Shown here in pieces: positions 21,395-32,643 of a DNA stretch of 64,000 nucleotides. Each line of letters begins with the position of its first letter. Position 1 is the stretch's first letter. Origin of the DNA: Diphasiastrum complanatum (Eukaryota; Streptophyta; Lycopodiopsida; Lycopodiales; Lycopodiaceae); assembly GCA_029204225.1 (NCBI GenBank), contig CM055108.1:13019955-13083954 (forward strand), written 5' to 3'. The notes beneath the pieces were generated by a model, which saw nothing but the letters and a program-made list of their open reading frames with translations, searched no databases and was not told the DNA's origin. Position numbers and translations under genes: made by a program.

Positions 21395-23950
21395 CAGCAA
21401 TTTCACATACAAATTGCCGAAGACATTTTTTGATCTAATCGTTCCATCTGTTTATTCTTAAGAGAAGCTTATTGTAATTCATGAATAGCCTTCGCACTGA
21501 AAAAGAGAGATGATTCTAATCATTCAAGCTTTGAAAGTGTATCAGGGCTAAGATAGGAATTTTTAAACCTGCAGATGGTTTCGGTCTGCCTTCTACATGG
21601 GCTGCTACTCCATCTTTGAGGTCATTTGCATCTTCGGAATCACTTGCTAGTAGCAAAGAAGCAGAAGTTAGTCATGCATCAGTAGCTACAAGTAGTCAAT
21701 TCATTGGAAGGAGCAACGTTTTTATGAAAGAAACAACTTAAGCAGTCGCTAATATGACTGCTCCACCAATTGTAGATGAACCAGATTTAACGCTTGGCCT
21801 GCCATCTTCAAAGGTAGACTGGAATTTTGGGATCATACTGGTTTTAGTTATCTCCTTCTTTTGCAGCTTTATGACCAGCATTTTATAATTATGGTGACTG
21901 CTTGACAGCTTGCAGAAGGTGTTCAGCGCTTGGAAGAGCTTGAGCTGAGACAACCGAAACAACTTATAGCCATGAAAGTTACTTCTACTAAGAACATGGT
22001 AATTCTGTAAGCTTTTTTGACTCGTAATTTATTAGAATATTACTCTTGTGTCTTTATGTAAGGATTTCTGAATTATAACGCTCATTCCAACTTTAATTTT
22101 TTCCTCTTGTAAGTCTGTGTCAAGCCCGATCTCGCTCGCAATCCTAAGATGTTACAGATATCTGAGAATTTCGGTTGTATTATCAACTGAGATTTTCAGT
22201 TCCGTTAAGTGTTACCCATTGAAATTTGGAGACAATCTAGGTTGACGTAGTTGGATCCATCTATCTTCAGACACAGTTCTATCTCAAAGTACTCTCTTGA
22301 ATTCACGTTTCAATGAACCTTCACTTTTTAAAGCTTTCTTTTCTTCTTCCTGTAATGTGCTGCAGTCTCCCATCTAAATTTAGTTCCTGATTTAAGATCG
22401 TCCTACTTTGTTATGTGATTACTTAAGGCCTGCTGAAACTTTGGGTTATTCATGTCGTTTTATGCCTAGAACATTAGGCAACCATGTTCTACAAAAGTGA
22501 TGGATTCTTTAGGTTCCATGAAATTTTGAGCACAAACTGGACTTCTTCGTTACTGGCAAAATTTGAGAGACAATTTTAAGGGCTTTTGCTTCATAGCAAG
22601 CTTGAACTTCATTTACTCTAGTTCCTTTTTAACAACACCTTGCTTCGTTCTATGTTTTGGTTCTTCTGCAGGTGGTCAATTCCAGGGAAAAATCGTCTCC
22701 TAAGGTTTCACAATCTGTTGAAATGGGACCATTCGTTGTGCCTAACAATACGCAAGCCCTTATTGCACATCGGCCACTGCCAGTACGACATGACTATCCT
22801 AAGCAAACACAGAATAAACCGATAGTTCGTAACAGTAACAAAAAAGTCATCGCACCAATGGCTCCGTCAAAACTTGATGGCAGCAGCTTTGTTCCACTAA
22901 TGGGCAGCTTCGGTAGTAGTGAGGCCATGGATCAGGCACAGATCTCACAAACAAGTGGTCCCAATGCACTTGGCAATTTTCGACGGAATCTCAAACAGTT
23001 ATATGACATGAGGTCAGTACCCATTACCTCAATGCCTCTTTATTCTGGGACTGATGGTGGACCTACTCCTCAAACTAGAGAGCTAGGTGCTGGAGCTGAG
23101 GAGAAGCGATCTTCTGTTCAGGCTCGAAATCGCACCGAGTTTCTCAACAGTTTAAGAAGGAAAGCAACTGAAAGTGGAGATAGTGAAAGCAATTTTGTCC
23201 AGTCAGATTCTGTTTTACAGGACAACTGCAGAGGTTCGTAATAAAGGTGAACTGGAGGCCAGTCTTAAGACTGGCTTTAAAAATTATGCACATGATGATG
23301 CTACAGAGCTGCAGGAAAATAGATTCACAGATAGCGCAGCTCAGGATAGTGATAGAAATACCATCTGTTCGGATAATTCACATGACACTACGCATATGAA
23401 GTATGGCAAGAAAGTACTCCTGCCTGTTAATGGCCTGATTGTGGATGAAGTAGGGTTTGTTGCAAGAAGATCCTCCATAGACATTTCTGTTGAGGTACCA
23501 GAAGGCCCTACCTGTTCTGAGGAGGAAGAAGAGGAAGCATTTCTGCGATCCCTTGGCTGGGAAGATAATGCTGGAGAAGATGAAGCTTTAACGGAAGAGG
23601 AGATAAATGCCTTTTACCAGCAGGTAGTGCCATAAATTTTGCTGAGTTTAAATATAGTGCACATGATAGGACTGGGATATTGAGTTATCAGTTATGTCTT
23701 TACTTCCCCTTTCTTCAGACATTTTTGTTTATGAAAGTATTACGTTTGTGCAATTTGGTGCTAATTATGCTATTGTTCTGACTCTTTGCAGCGGAACATT
23801 TTAGCTACATCTAGATCTAGTCTTCACAAGCAAAGATCGAAGGATTCTGTTATGCACTCTGATATAGATAGCCCAAGCCCAGGCAGTATGTCATCTGGTT
23901 TAGGTTCATCAGAAACAGATTCAGATGGTAAGCTGCAAGTACAACAGTAA

Positions 23951-24800
23951 GATTCTGTTGAAGTTCAAAGGGAGAGGAAGATGTTGGTACTTGCTTTATG
24001 TCACTAGTGGGCGTTTTGCAGATTTTAGTCTATATCTAATTGGAAAGAAAATTTTACAGAGCCTAATGGTACATTTGTGCCTAGTATTACCATCTTCGTA
24101 TCCAGTTTACCTTTCAACAACCAGCCTTTCAGCTAGCATACGGTGAGCTTAGTCAGATAAATCAATCACACGCCATGATGGAGATAATTTCGTGGGTGGT
24201 TTCAACAGCTTACACTCCTACACTGCCTGTCATTTCTGATAGCTATGCCTACAGGTAGATAAGGTTGTGATGTCATCACTTCTCGTGTCAGCCAGCTTGT
24301 CCCAAGGCATGCTCACGTTTTGGACTTCGGTGGATCAAAAGTTCCTTTGGCACGATCATGCAAAGATAGCACTTCTCCTTGAGGCCTTTTGCTGCAGCTT
24401 GTACATGAATGACATTTCTCGAAAGTGCAGCCTGGCTTTATGCTATATGCATATATGGTGCGTTGCTCTTATGCAAGGCTAGCAGATACTATGCTAAATT
24501 CAGTGCCTTCTGGTCTTATATTTGGCTTAGTGCTGGATTTGATTCATCAACATTAGATAGAGAAGCATTACTTTGATGTTTAGGTGGACAACTTGAAGAT
24601 ATAAGCTCAAGTGAAGGGTTTTTATAAGGTAGTTTGTTTTCTTCAAGAGAGGAGTAGGTTTGTACATAATTGAGTTGGATGTCTTGCAAAAGGAGGTATC
24701 TTCTACTCTTGTAATTCTGCAGTATTACTTCTACCCTCGTAGTTTGAGATCTTGTGATTCGAGCTTACATTATTGATATTTTCAAGGTGAGTGATAATTG
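23951..24800. other. 3' flank of the plant gene
   Basis: AT-rich, no further coding exon. It probably contains the 3' UTR. Confidence 0.4.
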
Positions 24801-24804
24801 GATC

Positions 24805-24931
24805 TTCGTCCATCACAGTGGGGTGACTGCCACCGGAAAGGTGCAGGCTCGAATCCCGACCACTATGTAGTGACATCTATGGAGACTAGCTCCGTAAACG
24901 GCATTGCCAAGCTGTATATGTTGTATATAAC
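24805..24931 (+). mobile_element. tRNA-type SINE copy (plus)
   Basis: The box-B-like word gtgcaggctcgaatcccgac (24841-24860) is close to the tRNA consensus GGTTCGANTCC. It is followed by 'cactatgtagtgacatctatgg', 'ggcattgcc' and 'tgttgtatataac'. An A run occurs soon after (24959-24969). The order matches the inverted copy at 14851-14995. I take it as a SINE rather than a tRNA gene, because no cloverleaf with anticodon arm can be drawn. Confidence 0.7.
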
Positions 24932-25269
24932 GACCACTAGTTGCTTAATATGTATGCCAAAAAAAAAAATGGATCTTCCGTGTGCATGCCATAATTTATC
25001 ATAGTTTGGCATGTGATTACGTCTTTAGATAGCGGGTGAAAGGAATGCTAATAGTACAAAACCAAGTATTCATTGAAGCTATTTTAATAAATGGGAGGAT
25101 ATAGATAAACTCACAAGTTTCAATAGCCCATTTCGTACATGTTTTGGCATTATGTGTAGCCCGTTGATATTTTTGAACTCCATTGGGCCAAGGCTATTGA
25201 TTGAGAACAATCCCCGGTTTATGTAAGAGTTTTAAATAATAATGTTTTCCATTAACTATTCAAGATGAA

Positions 25270-25410
25270 GACCTCAAAAGTTGCTCCTGGCTAGGCTCTT
25301 TTGCTTTTCCTCATGTATTATGATCATATTTTTGAAGTCTTTGGATGGTTTAGTCTTCATATTGTGGATATCATAAGGTGATGAATGCATGTAGGCTAGC
25401 TCTGATACCA
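25270..25410 (-). pseudogene. Copia gag start with primer-binding site
   Basis: On the minus strand, 25410-25399 reads TGGTATCAGAGC, the copia initiator-Met primer site, without mismatch. The sequence downstream (to lower coordinates) has a short frame, MKTKPSKDFKNMIIIHEEKQ, at the place of a gag start. Nothing further of the element remains. Confidence 0.65.
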
Positions 25411-25835
25411 TGTTGAATTTCACATGTATGGGAGTGCCCAACAATGTGATTTTGATCACCTAAAATGTGGTGATTGCACCTAGATCACACACAGATTGAA
25501 AATCAACATCTATTCCATAAATCTAAGGCAAGAGCACTTTCTACCATGCATAAATAAATCATACAAGTACTTTCACACGTGTGGAGACTTGTCAAACCAA
25601 AAATAAAATAAATTGTGAAAATGTCCTCCTCTCGGGTAGAGAGAGAATCCACCTTACAAAACTCGAGTAGAGAGAGAAACTAAAATTTGACTCAAATGTG
25701 TAGAAATCTCATAACTCCAAATAGGAAGGATATTCATACTGGAGACAAAGTCCCACTTTATACTACATTTAAGATCTATCCAAAGCAAACTCAAATTTCA
25801 AAGTGACAAGCCCTATGTTGTGAGTAAAACATTTA
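25411..25835 (-). repeat. Copia LTR fragment
   Basis: This is upstream of the primer site on the minus strand. It shares 'aaatctaaggcaag(a/g)gcac' and two '(t/c)tcgggtagagagaga' type words with 31990-32200, the LTR next to the copia copy at 32.6-35.1 kb. It is probably a 5' LTR of the same family. The outer limit is approximate. Confidence 0.6.
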
Positions 25836-25839
25836 ACAA

Positions 25840-26740
25840 CGAAGCCGTGAAGCTAGAAACCTTAGAAGGATTCATATTAGACACCGTCGTCAATGGCGGT
25901 CGTCTACGAAGGCACTATGAAGATACTTTCATGGTAAACCCCTTCTAGTAGTAGTCCATCTCTTACCTTGTAAATATGCCATGTTATCTTAGTTTTTTCT
26001 TTTGTCTGATTGTTTGATTTTCTTCTTTGAGTGCATGTTATATTCATTTTATCTTTTTAAAGAGATTCTTGTTGCATTCATCTTACTGTTGTCGTGAGCT
26101 CATATCATACAACAAACATTCACAAAAAAAATACTTCATATGTTAGCACTTAGTGGAGTTAGACTAGGATTTCAACCGAAAAAGCTCATATCTTTCAGAT
26201 CCAGAGTCAACTTTACTTGAAACTAGTACATATGACCCAACTAAACTGAGGACAACAATTCCATATCATTTTTAGTCAATCTGATTTCACCCGAATTTTT
26301 AGCCGAAGGCGGGTAAAACTCTCTCTAGAGGACATAACTTCTGCCGCAACTGGTGCAGAGAAGCTCAACACATTCAGTTCTATTAGAGACACCAGTTTTT
26401 GTAGAATCGTATTTTTCATCCAAAATCAGATCAACCAACCTGAAACTATCATCCGAGACGAAAGTTGACCCAAATCTTGCTCCAATGCACTTGATACTCA
26501 ACAAATTCAACCGAATGGTACATTTCTGGACTTGCCATGGTCCAGTGCTTCATAAATAGTGCATTTGGGTGATGCAAAAATTAGGACAAGGATCTGGCTC
26601 AAGAAGAAACTTCATGTTTTTATTAATAAAAGGTGGGAAAACCCATCACAGTATAAAGAAATGCATGTAGAAAGTGTAAAGGCCATAAGGCGAAATGAGA
26701 TACTGTACATCAACTATAACAATGCAACAATATCACAAAG
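25840..26740. other. No gene seen
   Basis: Repeated mention of 'tttcaaccgaaaaagctcatatc' type sequence but no coding frame that I can support. Confidence 0.35.
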
Positions 26741-26743
26741 TAG

Positions 26744-27991
26744 CTATAAAAAGCCTATTGCTTGATGTAGGTCACTAGCTAAGATAGCTGGAAGTTTAGG
26801 TAGTGCAGGAAGCTGTGAAACAACCATTCCTACAACTACGGCACGCCGAAGCATTGCAAGTGCTTGAGTGCATTGCAAAGTGGTAGAAACTCGTCGACGA
26901 TAATAAGATGTAATGATAGATAGAGGTGAGGGACCTCGTCCTTGGAGCTTCGCTGCAAAACCCGCACAAGATGAAAGAAAATCGTCGCCCATAAGTTATT
27001 AAGGCAAAAGGAATAAAGCCTTCTCTAGGAGTGCGATGGAAATAATCTCGCTCTTTATCTTGAGCCGCATGAGAAGCAGTGGCACCTTGGGTAATTGAAG
27101 CATGACGAAGGAGGTTTGGCCGCAAAGGATCACAACAACAACAACATCCCCAATCGTGCGAATCCCCTCGTGTGAAAGAACGAGATCAACTCAACGTCGA
27201 GGCGACTGTGAATCAGACACAAAGAAGATGTGGGTTTGCTCTCGGACAACATGAAAGCCGCACTCATGTGCAATAGATACTAGTACATCACGGATGGAAT
27301 CATAAGTCGCGATGCGGTCCCCGCCAGAAGGGCAACACATGATATGAGTGTCAATAGAATCAAGAGGGTGACCACAAGAACATTTTGTCAAACCTGCCAA
27401 CACTGGATGAGAGAGACCCAATCTAACTCGAAGAGCGGTGACAAACAACTCTGAAGAAAGGCACAAGAGTGAAACAACAGGGGGTGCAACAAGCCAAGCA
27501 CCAGCACCAGGGCCTGCACATGACAGAAGGCCTACCCGAGTCTCATCGGAAGGTGAATCACTAAGAAGCTAAGTGAAAGCATGCGAGTGGAGGCGCTCCA
27601 AAAGATACTTTTGAAAATGAGCTCACTGATAGCTAAGCAAATTCTCAAAGGGAGGCAAAGAAGCTTGCACAGGTGGAGGGAGGAGATCCTTGGCCGCACA
27701 AAGATGTAGTTGGAAAGAAAGAATGTCTGTTTCCACATAAGCCACTGAATCAAGAAGAATGAGCTTGTTGTCCTGCTGAAACCGAGAGATAAGTGCAGAG
27801 ACAACGAGAACCCAACTCCCCAGAAAAGCAACTGGCGGAGTAGAAGCTGTGCAAGTAAGACCAACACCTCCAGAATAAGCGGGAAGAGAGACTTGTCGCT
27901 TAACAAATTGACCATCGGGAATATGAAAGGTTTCTGAACCCATCAAGCGACCCAGAATATTTGATAAAGTATTATTAAAATCTTGTAGCAA
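26744..27991 (-). pseudogene. LINE pol: RT C-terminal part, Cys-His motif, endonuclease-like tail
   Basis: Minus-strand pieces in order. The end of a non-LTR RT (27991-27620): LPAYSGGVGLTCTAS, VAFLGSWVL. A Cys-His block (27466-27191): LTKCSCGHPLDSIDTHIMCC, then IRDVLVSIAHECGFHVVREQ and SPRR. A tail (27125-26744): HASITQGATASHAAQDKE, REGFIPFALITYG, CAGFAAKLQGRGPS, YYRRRVSTTLQCTQALAMLR. The pattern 'LPxxxGGxGL...AFxGSW', then CxCG...HxxxC and a 'RRxVD' tail, is seen in non-LTR polyproteins where the C-terminal part looks like a nuclease of restriction-enzyme fold; that last point is inference. Frames are broken at least three times. The RT palm is missing. Confidence 0.7.
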
Positions 27992-28108
27992 TTAGGCCTT
28001 TTCTCCTCCCTTATAAGCTCATCTCGTATCTGTTGATGGCGACGCTTTTTCAAAACTAGGTTTGGATAGGGATTTTGGTAATGTAGTAGTAGCAGGTTTC
28101 TCTAAACC

Positions 28109-28303
28109 TCAAGCGCGCTTTTGAGCTCTCCTCATTACGAATAAGGGTTCTTCTTCCACATGGTTCACGGGAAGAGTCTTCTTTGGCTGCATTGGATAGT
28201 CCTTGTAACAATGTGCTCTCGCACAATCATTACAATATGGCACATATTGATGTTTGAAGTCACAATGGGCCATAAAATGGTTAGTCTCTCCAACACCCCA
28301 CAT
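28109..28303 (-). pseudogene. LINE ORF1 zinc-knuckle fragment
   Basis: Minus-strand frame with GVGETNHFMAHCDFKHQYV and HCYKDYPMQPKKTLPVNHV. The first Cys residues of the CCHC are lost. The fragment at 46536-46895 has the same layout with an intact knuckle (CFICGETGHFMVDC), and both end in a 'KDxPxQPxK' block, so they are one family. It lies just upstream of the LINE pol on the same strand, where an ORF1 belongs. Confidence 0.6.
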
Positions 28304-28737
28304 TATGGCTATTTCTCATTCTAAAACCCTAAAAAAAAGTGTAACGCTAAAAAAACACTATTTTTTTTAAAGAGCTTCTCTTCCTCACCTTGATCGTGCT
28401 CGCTCCTATGTGCGCACTCTTTCTCTCTCCATATATCCTTTTATCTCTTAACTTCTATACTTTCTCTCTATGAAACTTCTAGATTTTTCTCTCTCTACGA
28501 AATTCGACTCTTTTCTGGAAAGTTCCAGAAAACTGTCCATCACCCTTCAGTTGCGCCCTTCTGCTTGTTATTGAAGATTTAGGGCACACGTGGCCCAATC
28601 AATAGTCAAGAATCGTCTTTTCTCCATGACAGCCTACATTCTCTCTGAAGTCTAGTGGGGAAGACACTGAAGACAACATAACCATCGTGAGTGGATTGAG
28701 GACCACTCTCGTTCTGAGCTAATTGTTGAGGCTCACT

Positions 28738-28962
28738 CTAATAAGAAGCCGAAGCTTTATCTTGATAAGGATAATAATACATTCCATCATAAAAATATGG
28801 ATCATAATAAAATGGCTCACAGAATGTATTCTCAACAAACTTAATTGGGATTAGTGCTTTATTACGCTGTAGTTGACTAGGTTGGAAGAGACTTGATCCT
28901 CTCGGGTTTGGACCACGTAACGCCAGATGTGGTCGATTAAAATGTGGCCCTTGTATCGGCAT
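28738..28962 (-). pseudogene. Possible ORF1 N-terminal fragment
   Basis: A frame rich in Pro, Tyr, Asn and Arg (PHFNRPHLALRGPNPRGSS, then YYDPYFYDGMYYYPYQDK), upstream of the knuckle on the same strand. Low-complexity Tyr-rich tails occur in retroelement Gag/ORF1 proteins. The assignment is by position only. Confidence 0.35.
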
Positions 28963-29429
28963 TTCATGGAGTTGTGAAGTGTACCTAGGCTGATACTAGG
29001 ATTCGGCGGGCCTCTTGGTACCTAACATTGTGGTCTCATGGGTATTGAATTGTTCCTCAAGTTGTAATAGCACTGGATAGACGTGTGAGTAGTGCTATCA
29101 TAAAATGCGCACCTATCAGAATTTGGCATTTGGTAGGGTCTATAGGTGAGACATTCGTTCCTAGTGTGTGTGTGCAGCTCCACAATGAGGGCACCAAGTG
29201 TTCATTAGAGAAAATATGGGCCCAAAGAGGGCCCTATAAGAAATGCCATGTAGGAGAGAGAAATAACAATGAAGTAATTAAAATATCATGTTATATCTTG
29301 TTTATGCAACTGCCTGCACTACTTTCCATGAAAATGAATCTATCTTATTTTAGTCACATCAAACGTCATTGGTGCTTAACCACAGTTAAAGTACAATTTT
29401 CAAAATGTCAAAATATTCCCTTTTGACAA

Positions 29430-29842
29430 ACTTTCCAGCAAGTTCACATGTGTGGGGCATAATGATCCACAAATGTGATTGATCTTATTAAGCTTTATGA
29501 TTAGCACATAGACTAATTCTAGATTGAATAGCAAGATCTAGTACAGAATTTAATGGCTTAATCACAATCTAGCATGCTAAGAATCAAAGAATGATAGCTT
29601 TGATTACAAGAATGAAAAAGTACACGAATTTAGTGTATGAGCATAAGCCTCAACTCGAGCTAGAGAGAGAAAGAGAAAGAGATATTCAAGCAAATGATAG
29701 TGTAAATCCAAAATGGCATGGAATAGCTTCAAAGCTTGGTTCTTCATCAAAGATTATGAGATTAGCTACACATATTTATGGAGTTTGAGGTAGCTCGAGG
29801 TAGAACCACATCTAGTTTTTAATTTCAACACTCCTAAAAACA
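29430..29842 (-). repeat. Probable 3' LTR of copia copy A
   Basis: Follows the RNase H end of the copia copy on the minus strand. It holds 'ctcgagctagagagagaaagag', like the other LTRs of this family. The sequence next to pol ('caacactcctaaaaacaatctatgttgac') resembles the matching place in copy B ('cacactcctccttagaatatatgttcc'). Limits are approximate. Confidence 0.45.
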
Positions 29843-29844
29843 AT

Positions 29845-31985
29845 CTATGTTGACTTGAACATGGATCTTGGTATTATTCCAAGATTGGCTCTATGCTTGA
29901 TGAAGGAATTCTTGCTCAAAGGTTTGGTGAGCAAATATGCAATACAAGATGATGTGTCGATGTGCTCCAAGTAGATTTTCCCTCCAATGAGCTTCTCTCT
30001 CACGAAGTGATGTGCAACTTCGATGTGTTTGCTCCTTGCATGGAATATTGGATTGTTGGCAAGGGCTTGTGCTGAAATGTTGTCACACATTATCAAAGGT
30101 AGATCTTCTTCTTTGATTATCTTTAGCTCCACTAGCAACCTCTTGATCCAAAGCACTTCTTTTGTTGTAGTAGTGAGTGCCTTATATTTAGCTTAAATTG
30201 AGAGTGATATACTTGCTTTTTGGAAAGCCAAGATATCAAGTTTCTTCCAAGATAAATGACATATGCACTTGTAGATTTCCGATCTGCTTTATCACTTGCA
30301 AAATTCGAGTCAGAATAGCCAACTATAGAAAGATCTTCACTTTTATATAACAAACCATAATCATAAGTTGAAGATATGTATCTAAGTACCCTTTTGGCCA
30401 TTTTCCAATGATGAATAGTAGGATTTTGCATAGCTTGGCTCAACTTATGAACACTAAAACTTATATCAGGCCTAGTTATAGTGAGCCAAATTAAGGAGCC
30501 TATAAGACTCCTAAAAAGGGTGATGTCCATAAGGATCTTTCATCACCTTTGTTACGGTCTTTTACAATTTGCTCCATAGGAGTTTCAATACTCTTACAAT
30601 CTCTCATATTGAACTTTTTTAACATTGAAAGAGCATACTTGGATTGATACTACTTCCTATTAGAATGATATCATTAACATAAATGAGAAGTATGACAATA
30701 TCTCTATCATAAAACTTGACATATAAGGAAGGATCATAGTTACTAAGATTAAATCCTAGTGACTCAAGAAAGGTGTTAAGTCGAGAATACCACGATCTTG
30801 GAGCTTGATTTAATCCATACAGACTTTTGAAGAAAACCCATTTGCAACCAATGGTGTGCTTGTTTGATGGAAGATCCACAAGGTCCCATGTTTTGTTGGC
30901 AATCAAAGCATCATATTCTTCCTTCATGGCAAGAAACCATTCCTTTGAGTTGAGTGCATCATATACATCCTTTGGATCCTCATGTGAGATAAAATAGGCA
31001 TAATTAGTGGAGTTGAGTTCCACTTGCTTGCCTTTATCTTCATATGTAAGCCTCTTAGGCTCAGATCTTTCTCTTTGTGATCTCTTTGGTGAAACGATTC
31101 GAGGTGACTCCTCTATTCTCGGCCCCATCTCTCCATGATAGTCTTGAAGAGTGATGATAGGAGAATCCTCTTGAGAACCTTTGATCTCGGCCTCCTCAAA
31201 GATGTATTTTTGATTCTCATGGAATATAACATCCCTACTCTCAATTGTAATTGAGGTAGAGGGTACATAAATTCTGTAAGCCTTTTTGTTGGATGAATAT
31301 CCAACCATGATCTTTTTAATAGAATTAGGATCATCTCTTTTCCTTGTTTCCAAGGGTACATGAACAAAGCAAGCACATCCAAAAACTCTAAGGTGATCTA
31401 CCTTAGGTTTCTTTTTAAACAAGACTTCATATGGTGATCTTCCAACAAGTGCATTGTGAGGTAATCTATTGCACAAATGGTTTGCACAATTAATTGCTTC
31501 TCCCCAATATACAATAGGCAAAGAAGCTTCAACTCGGATTGCTTTAGCACATTCACATAAAGATCGATTGTTTCTCTCATCAACTCCATTTTGAGATGGA
31601 GTATAAGCACAAGAAAACTCTCTCTTAATCCCTTCACTCTCACAATATTCATAGAACTTGTCGTAGATGTATTCACCTCCTCCATCACATTCTAAAGCTT
31701 TAACTTTGAAAGAAAACTATTTCTCAACATAAGCTTTGAAGATTAGAAAGTGATCAAATACCATAGCTTTTGAAGAAAGTAGATACAACCAAGTATATCT
31801 TGTAAAGTCATCAATAAAGGTGACAAAACATGTTGCACCACCAATACTTTTAGAAGAAGAAAAATGAACATTCGAGTGTATTAGCTCCAAGGGATGAGAT
31901 GTTTTAATAAAAGACTTTTGATATGGCTTTCTGTGAAGTTTTTAGCACGTGTGAGCTTCACCACACACCTTACAGGATCTTACTG
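29845..31985 (-). mobile_element. Ty1/copia copy A: integrase, deleted RT, RNase H
   Basis: Minus strand from 31985. The integrase core reads FVTFIDDFTRYTWLYLL, ECDGGGEYI, TPSQNGVDERNNRSLCE, then VYWGEAINCANHLCNRLP, KPKVDHLRVFGCACFVHVP and SRDVIFHENQKYIFEE. RT starts with EEYDALIANKTWDLVDLP...GCKWVF but jumps directly to FKSLYGLNQAPRSWYSR, so the part of the palm between them is deleted. The catalytic box reads YVND instead of YVDD. RNase H follows in two frames: ADRKSTSAYVIYLGRN and ARSKHIEVAHHFVREKLIGG. Gag and protease are absent. Copy B at 32.6-35.1 kb is a close relative. Confidence 0.9.
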
Positions 31986-32643
31986 AGGTGTTGTGATTGC
32001 ACAAGATTGATCAAAGAACAGATTACTTGAAAAATCTAAGGCAAGGGCACAATGGCATACATTTGACTGAAAAAACTAACTTCTCACTATGAGTAATGAA
32101 TGTCAGAAATAATTCTAAGTGCTTAGTATGGGAAAAATAGGCTGCTCTCAAGTAGAGAGAATAACACTAGAACACTCGGGTAGAGAGAGAATGAGTCCAA
32201 AACACCAAAATCTCATTATTATCAATATAGCAAAACATGCCAAGGATTCCCTACATCAAAGAGACTCGAATTCCTACAGTGGAGTTGCATGGAAAGTCCA
32301 CTTAACTCAGTTAACTCAACTACCAATGATCTACATGTGTAACTGCATGCATGGATGTTGCATGTACTGCATGTCAACTCATAAAATTGCCTAGACATGT
32401 GTAGATCACAAAAACCACTTTTCATGTTGCATGCACTGATTGCATGTGGCTTGCATGCACACTGAATGACATTGCATGCTATCTAAACTTTTGCATGACA
32501 TCAAATTTGAATCTACCTAACTTAAACACGACCTATTCTAGAAGGTTATGTGCTCAATTCACATACCTTTATGTACAACATAGTTTATAATGGAAATAAT
32601 CATGGACATGGCCCCAAAACTCGAGACAGGAAGATATTTTTTA
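31986..32643 (-). repeat. 3' LTR of copia copy B
   Basis: Lies between the integrase start of copy A and the RNase H end of copy B on the minus strand, so it belongs to copy B. It carries 'aaatctaaggcaagggcac', 'ctctcaagtagagagaataac' and 'actcgggtagagagagaatg', shared with 25411-25835. A cluster of 'catgcatg/ttgcatg' words lies at 32345-32480. Confidence 0.6.

Larger units (their letters stand above)
17265..21395 (+). mobile_element. Ty1/copia element inside intron 1 of the plant gene
   Basis: Copia order is complete: Gag, CCHC knuckle, protease, pre-integrase zinc region, integrase, RT, RNase H, all on the plus strand, the same strand as the host gene. I could not find matching LTRs on the two sides. 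The RNase H end (DSMLADIACNCDI) loses the usual 'LTKPL' continuation, so the 3' end seems truncated. Several frameshifts and stops show the element is dead. Codon usage is less AT-rich than in the other copia copies here. The insertion leaves the flanking exons' phases intact. Confidence 0.85.
16632..23950 (+). pseudogene. Plant gene of conserved 'LVPEWLK / LRSLGW' type, interrupted
   Basis: Five coding exons: 16632-16734 (MERQEFSLVPELLKGG), 21575-21813, 21909-21998, 22672-23623 and 23792-23950. All introns are GT-AG. Phases match throughout, including exon 1 (ending +1) to exon 2 across the copia element in intron 1. The start resembles plant proteins beginning 'MERxEPxLVPEWLK'. The C-terminal part has EEEAFLRSLGWEDNAG and ALTEEEINAFYQQ, a signature I recognise from uncharacterised plant proteins sometimes compared with vasculin/GPBP1. 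Function is not known to me; a nuclear role is only suggested by that comparison. Two lesions are seen: an in-frame TAA in exon 2 (21739-21741, the sort of change CAA to TAA makes) and a one-base frame change between about 23200 and 23240 in exon 4. The tail ends SETDSDGKLQVQQ. Either this copy is a recent pseudogene or one of the lesions is a sequencing error. Confidence 0.75.

Noticed and set aside
24841-24931. tRNA gene at the box B-like sequence
   Set aside because: No cloverleaf or anticodon arm can be drawn, and a second copy with a shared 3' tail fits a SINE.
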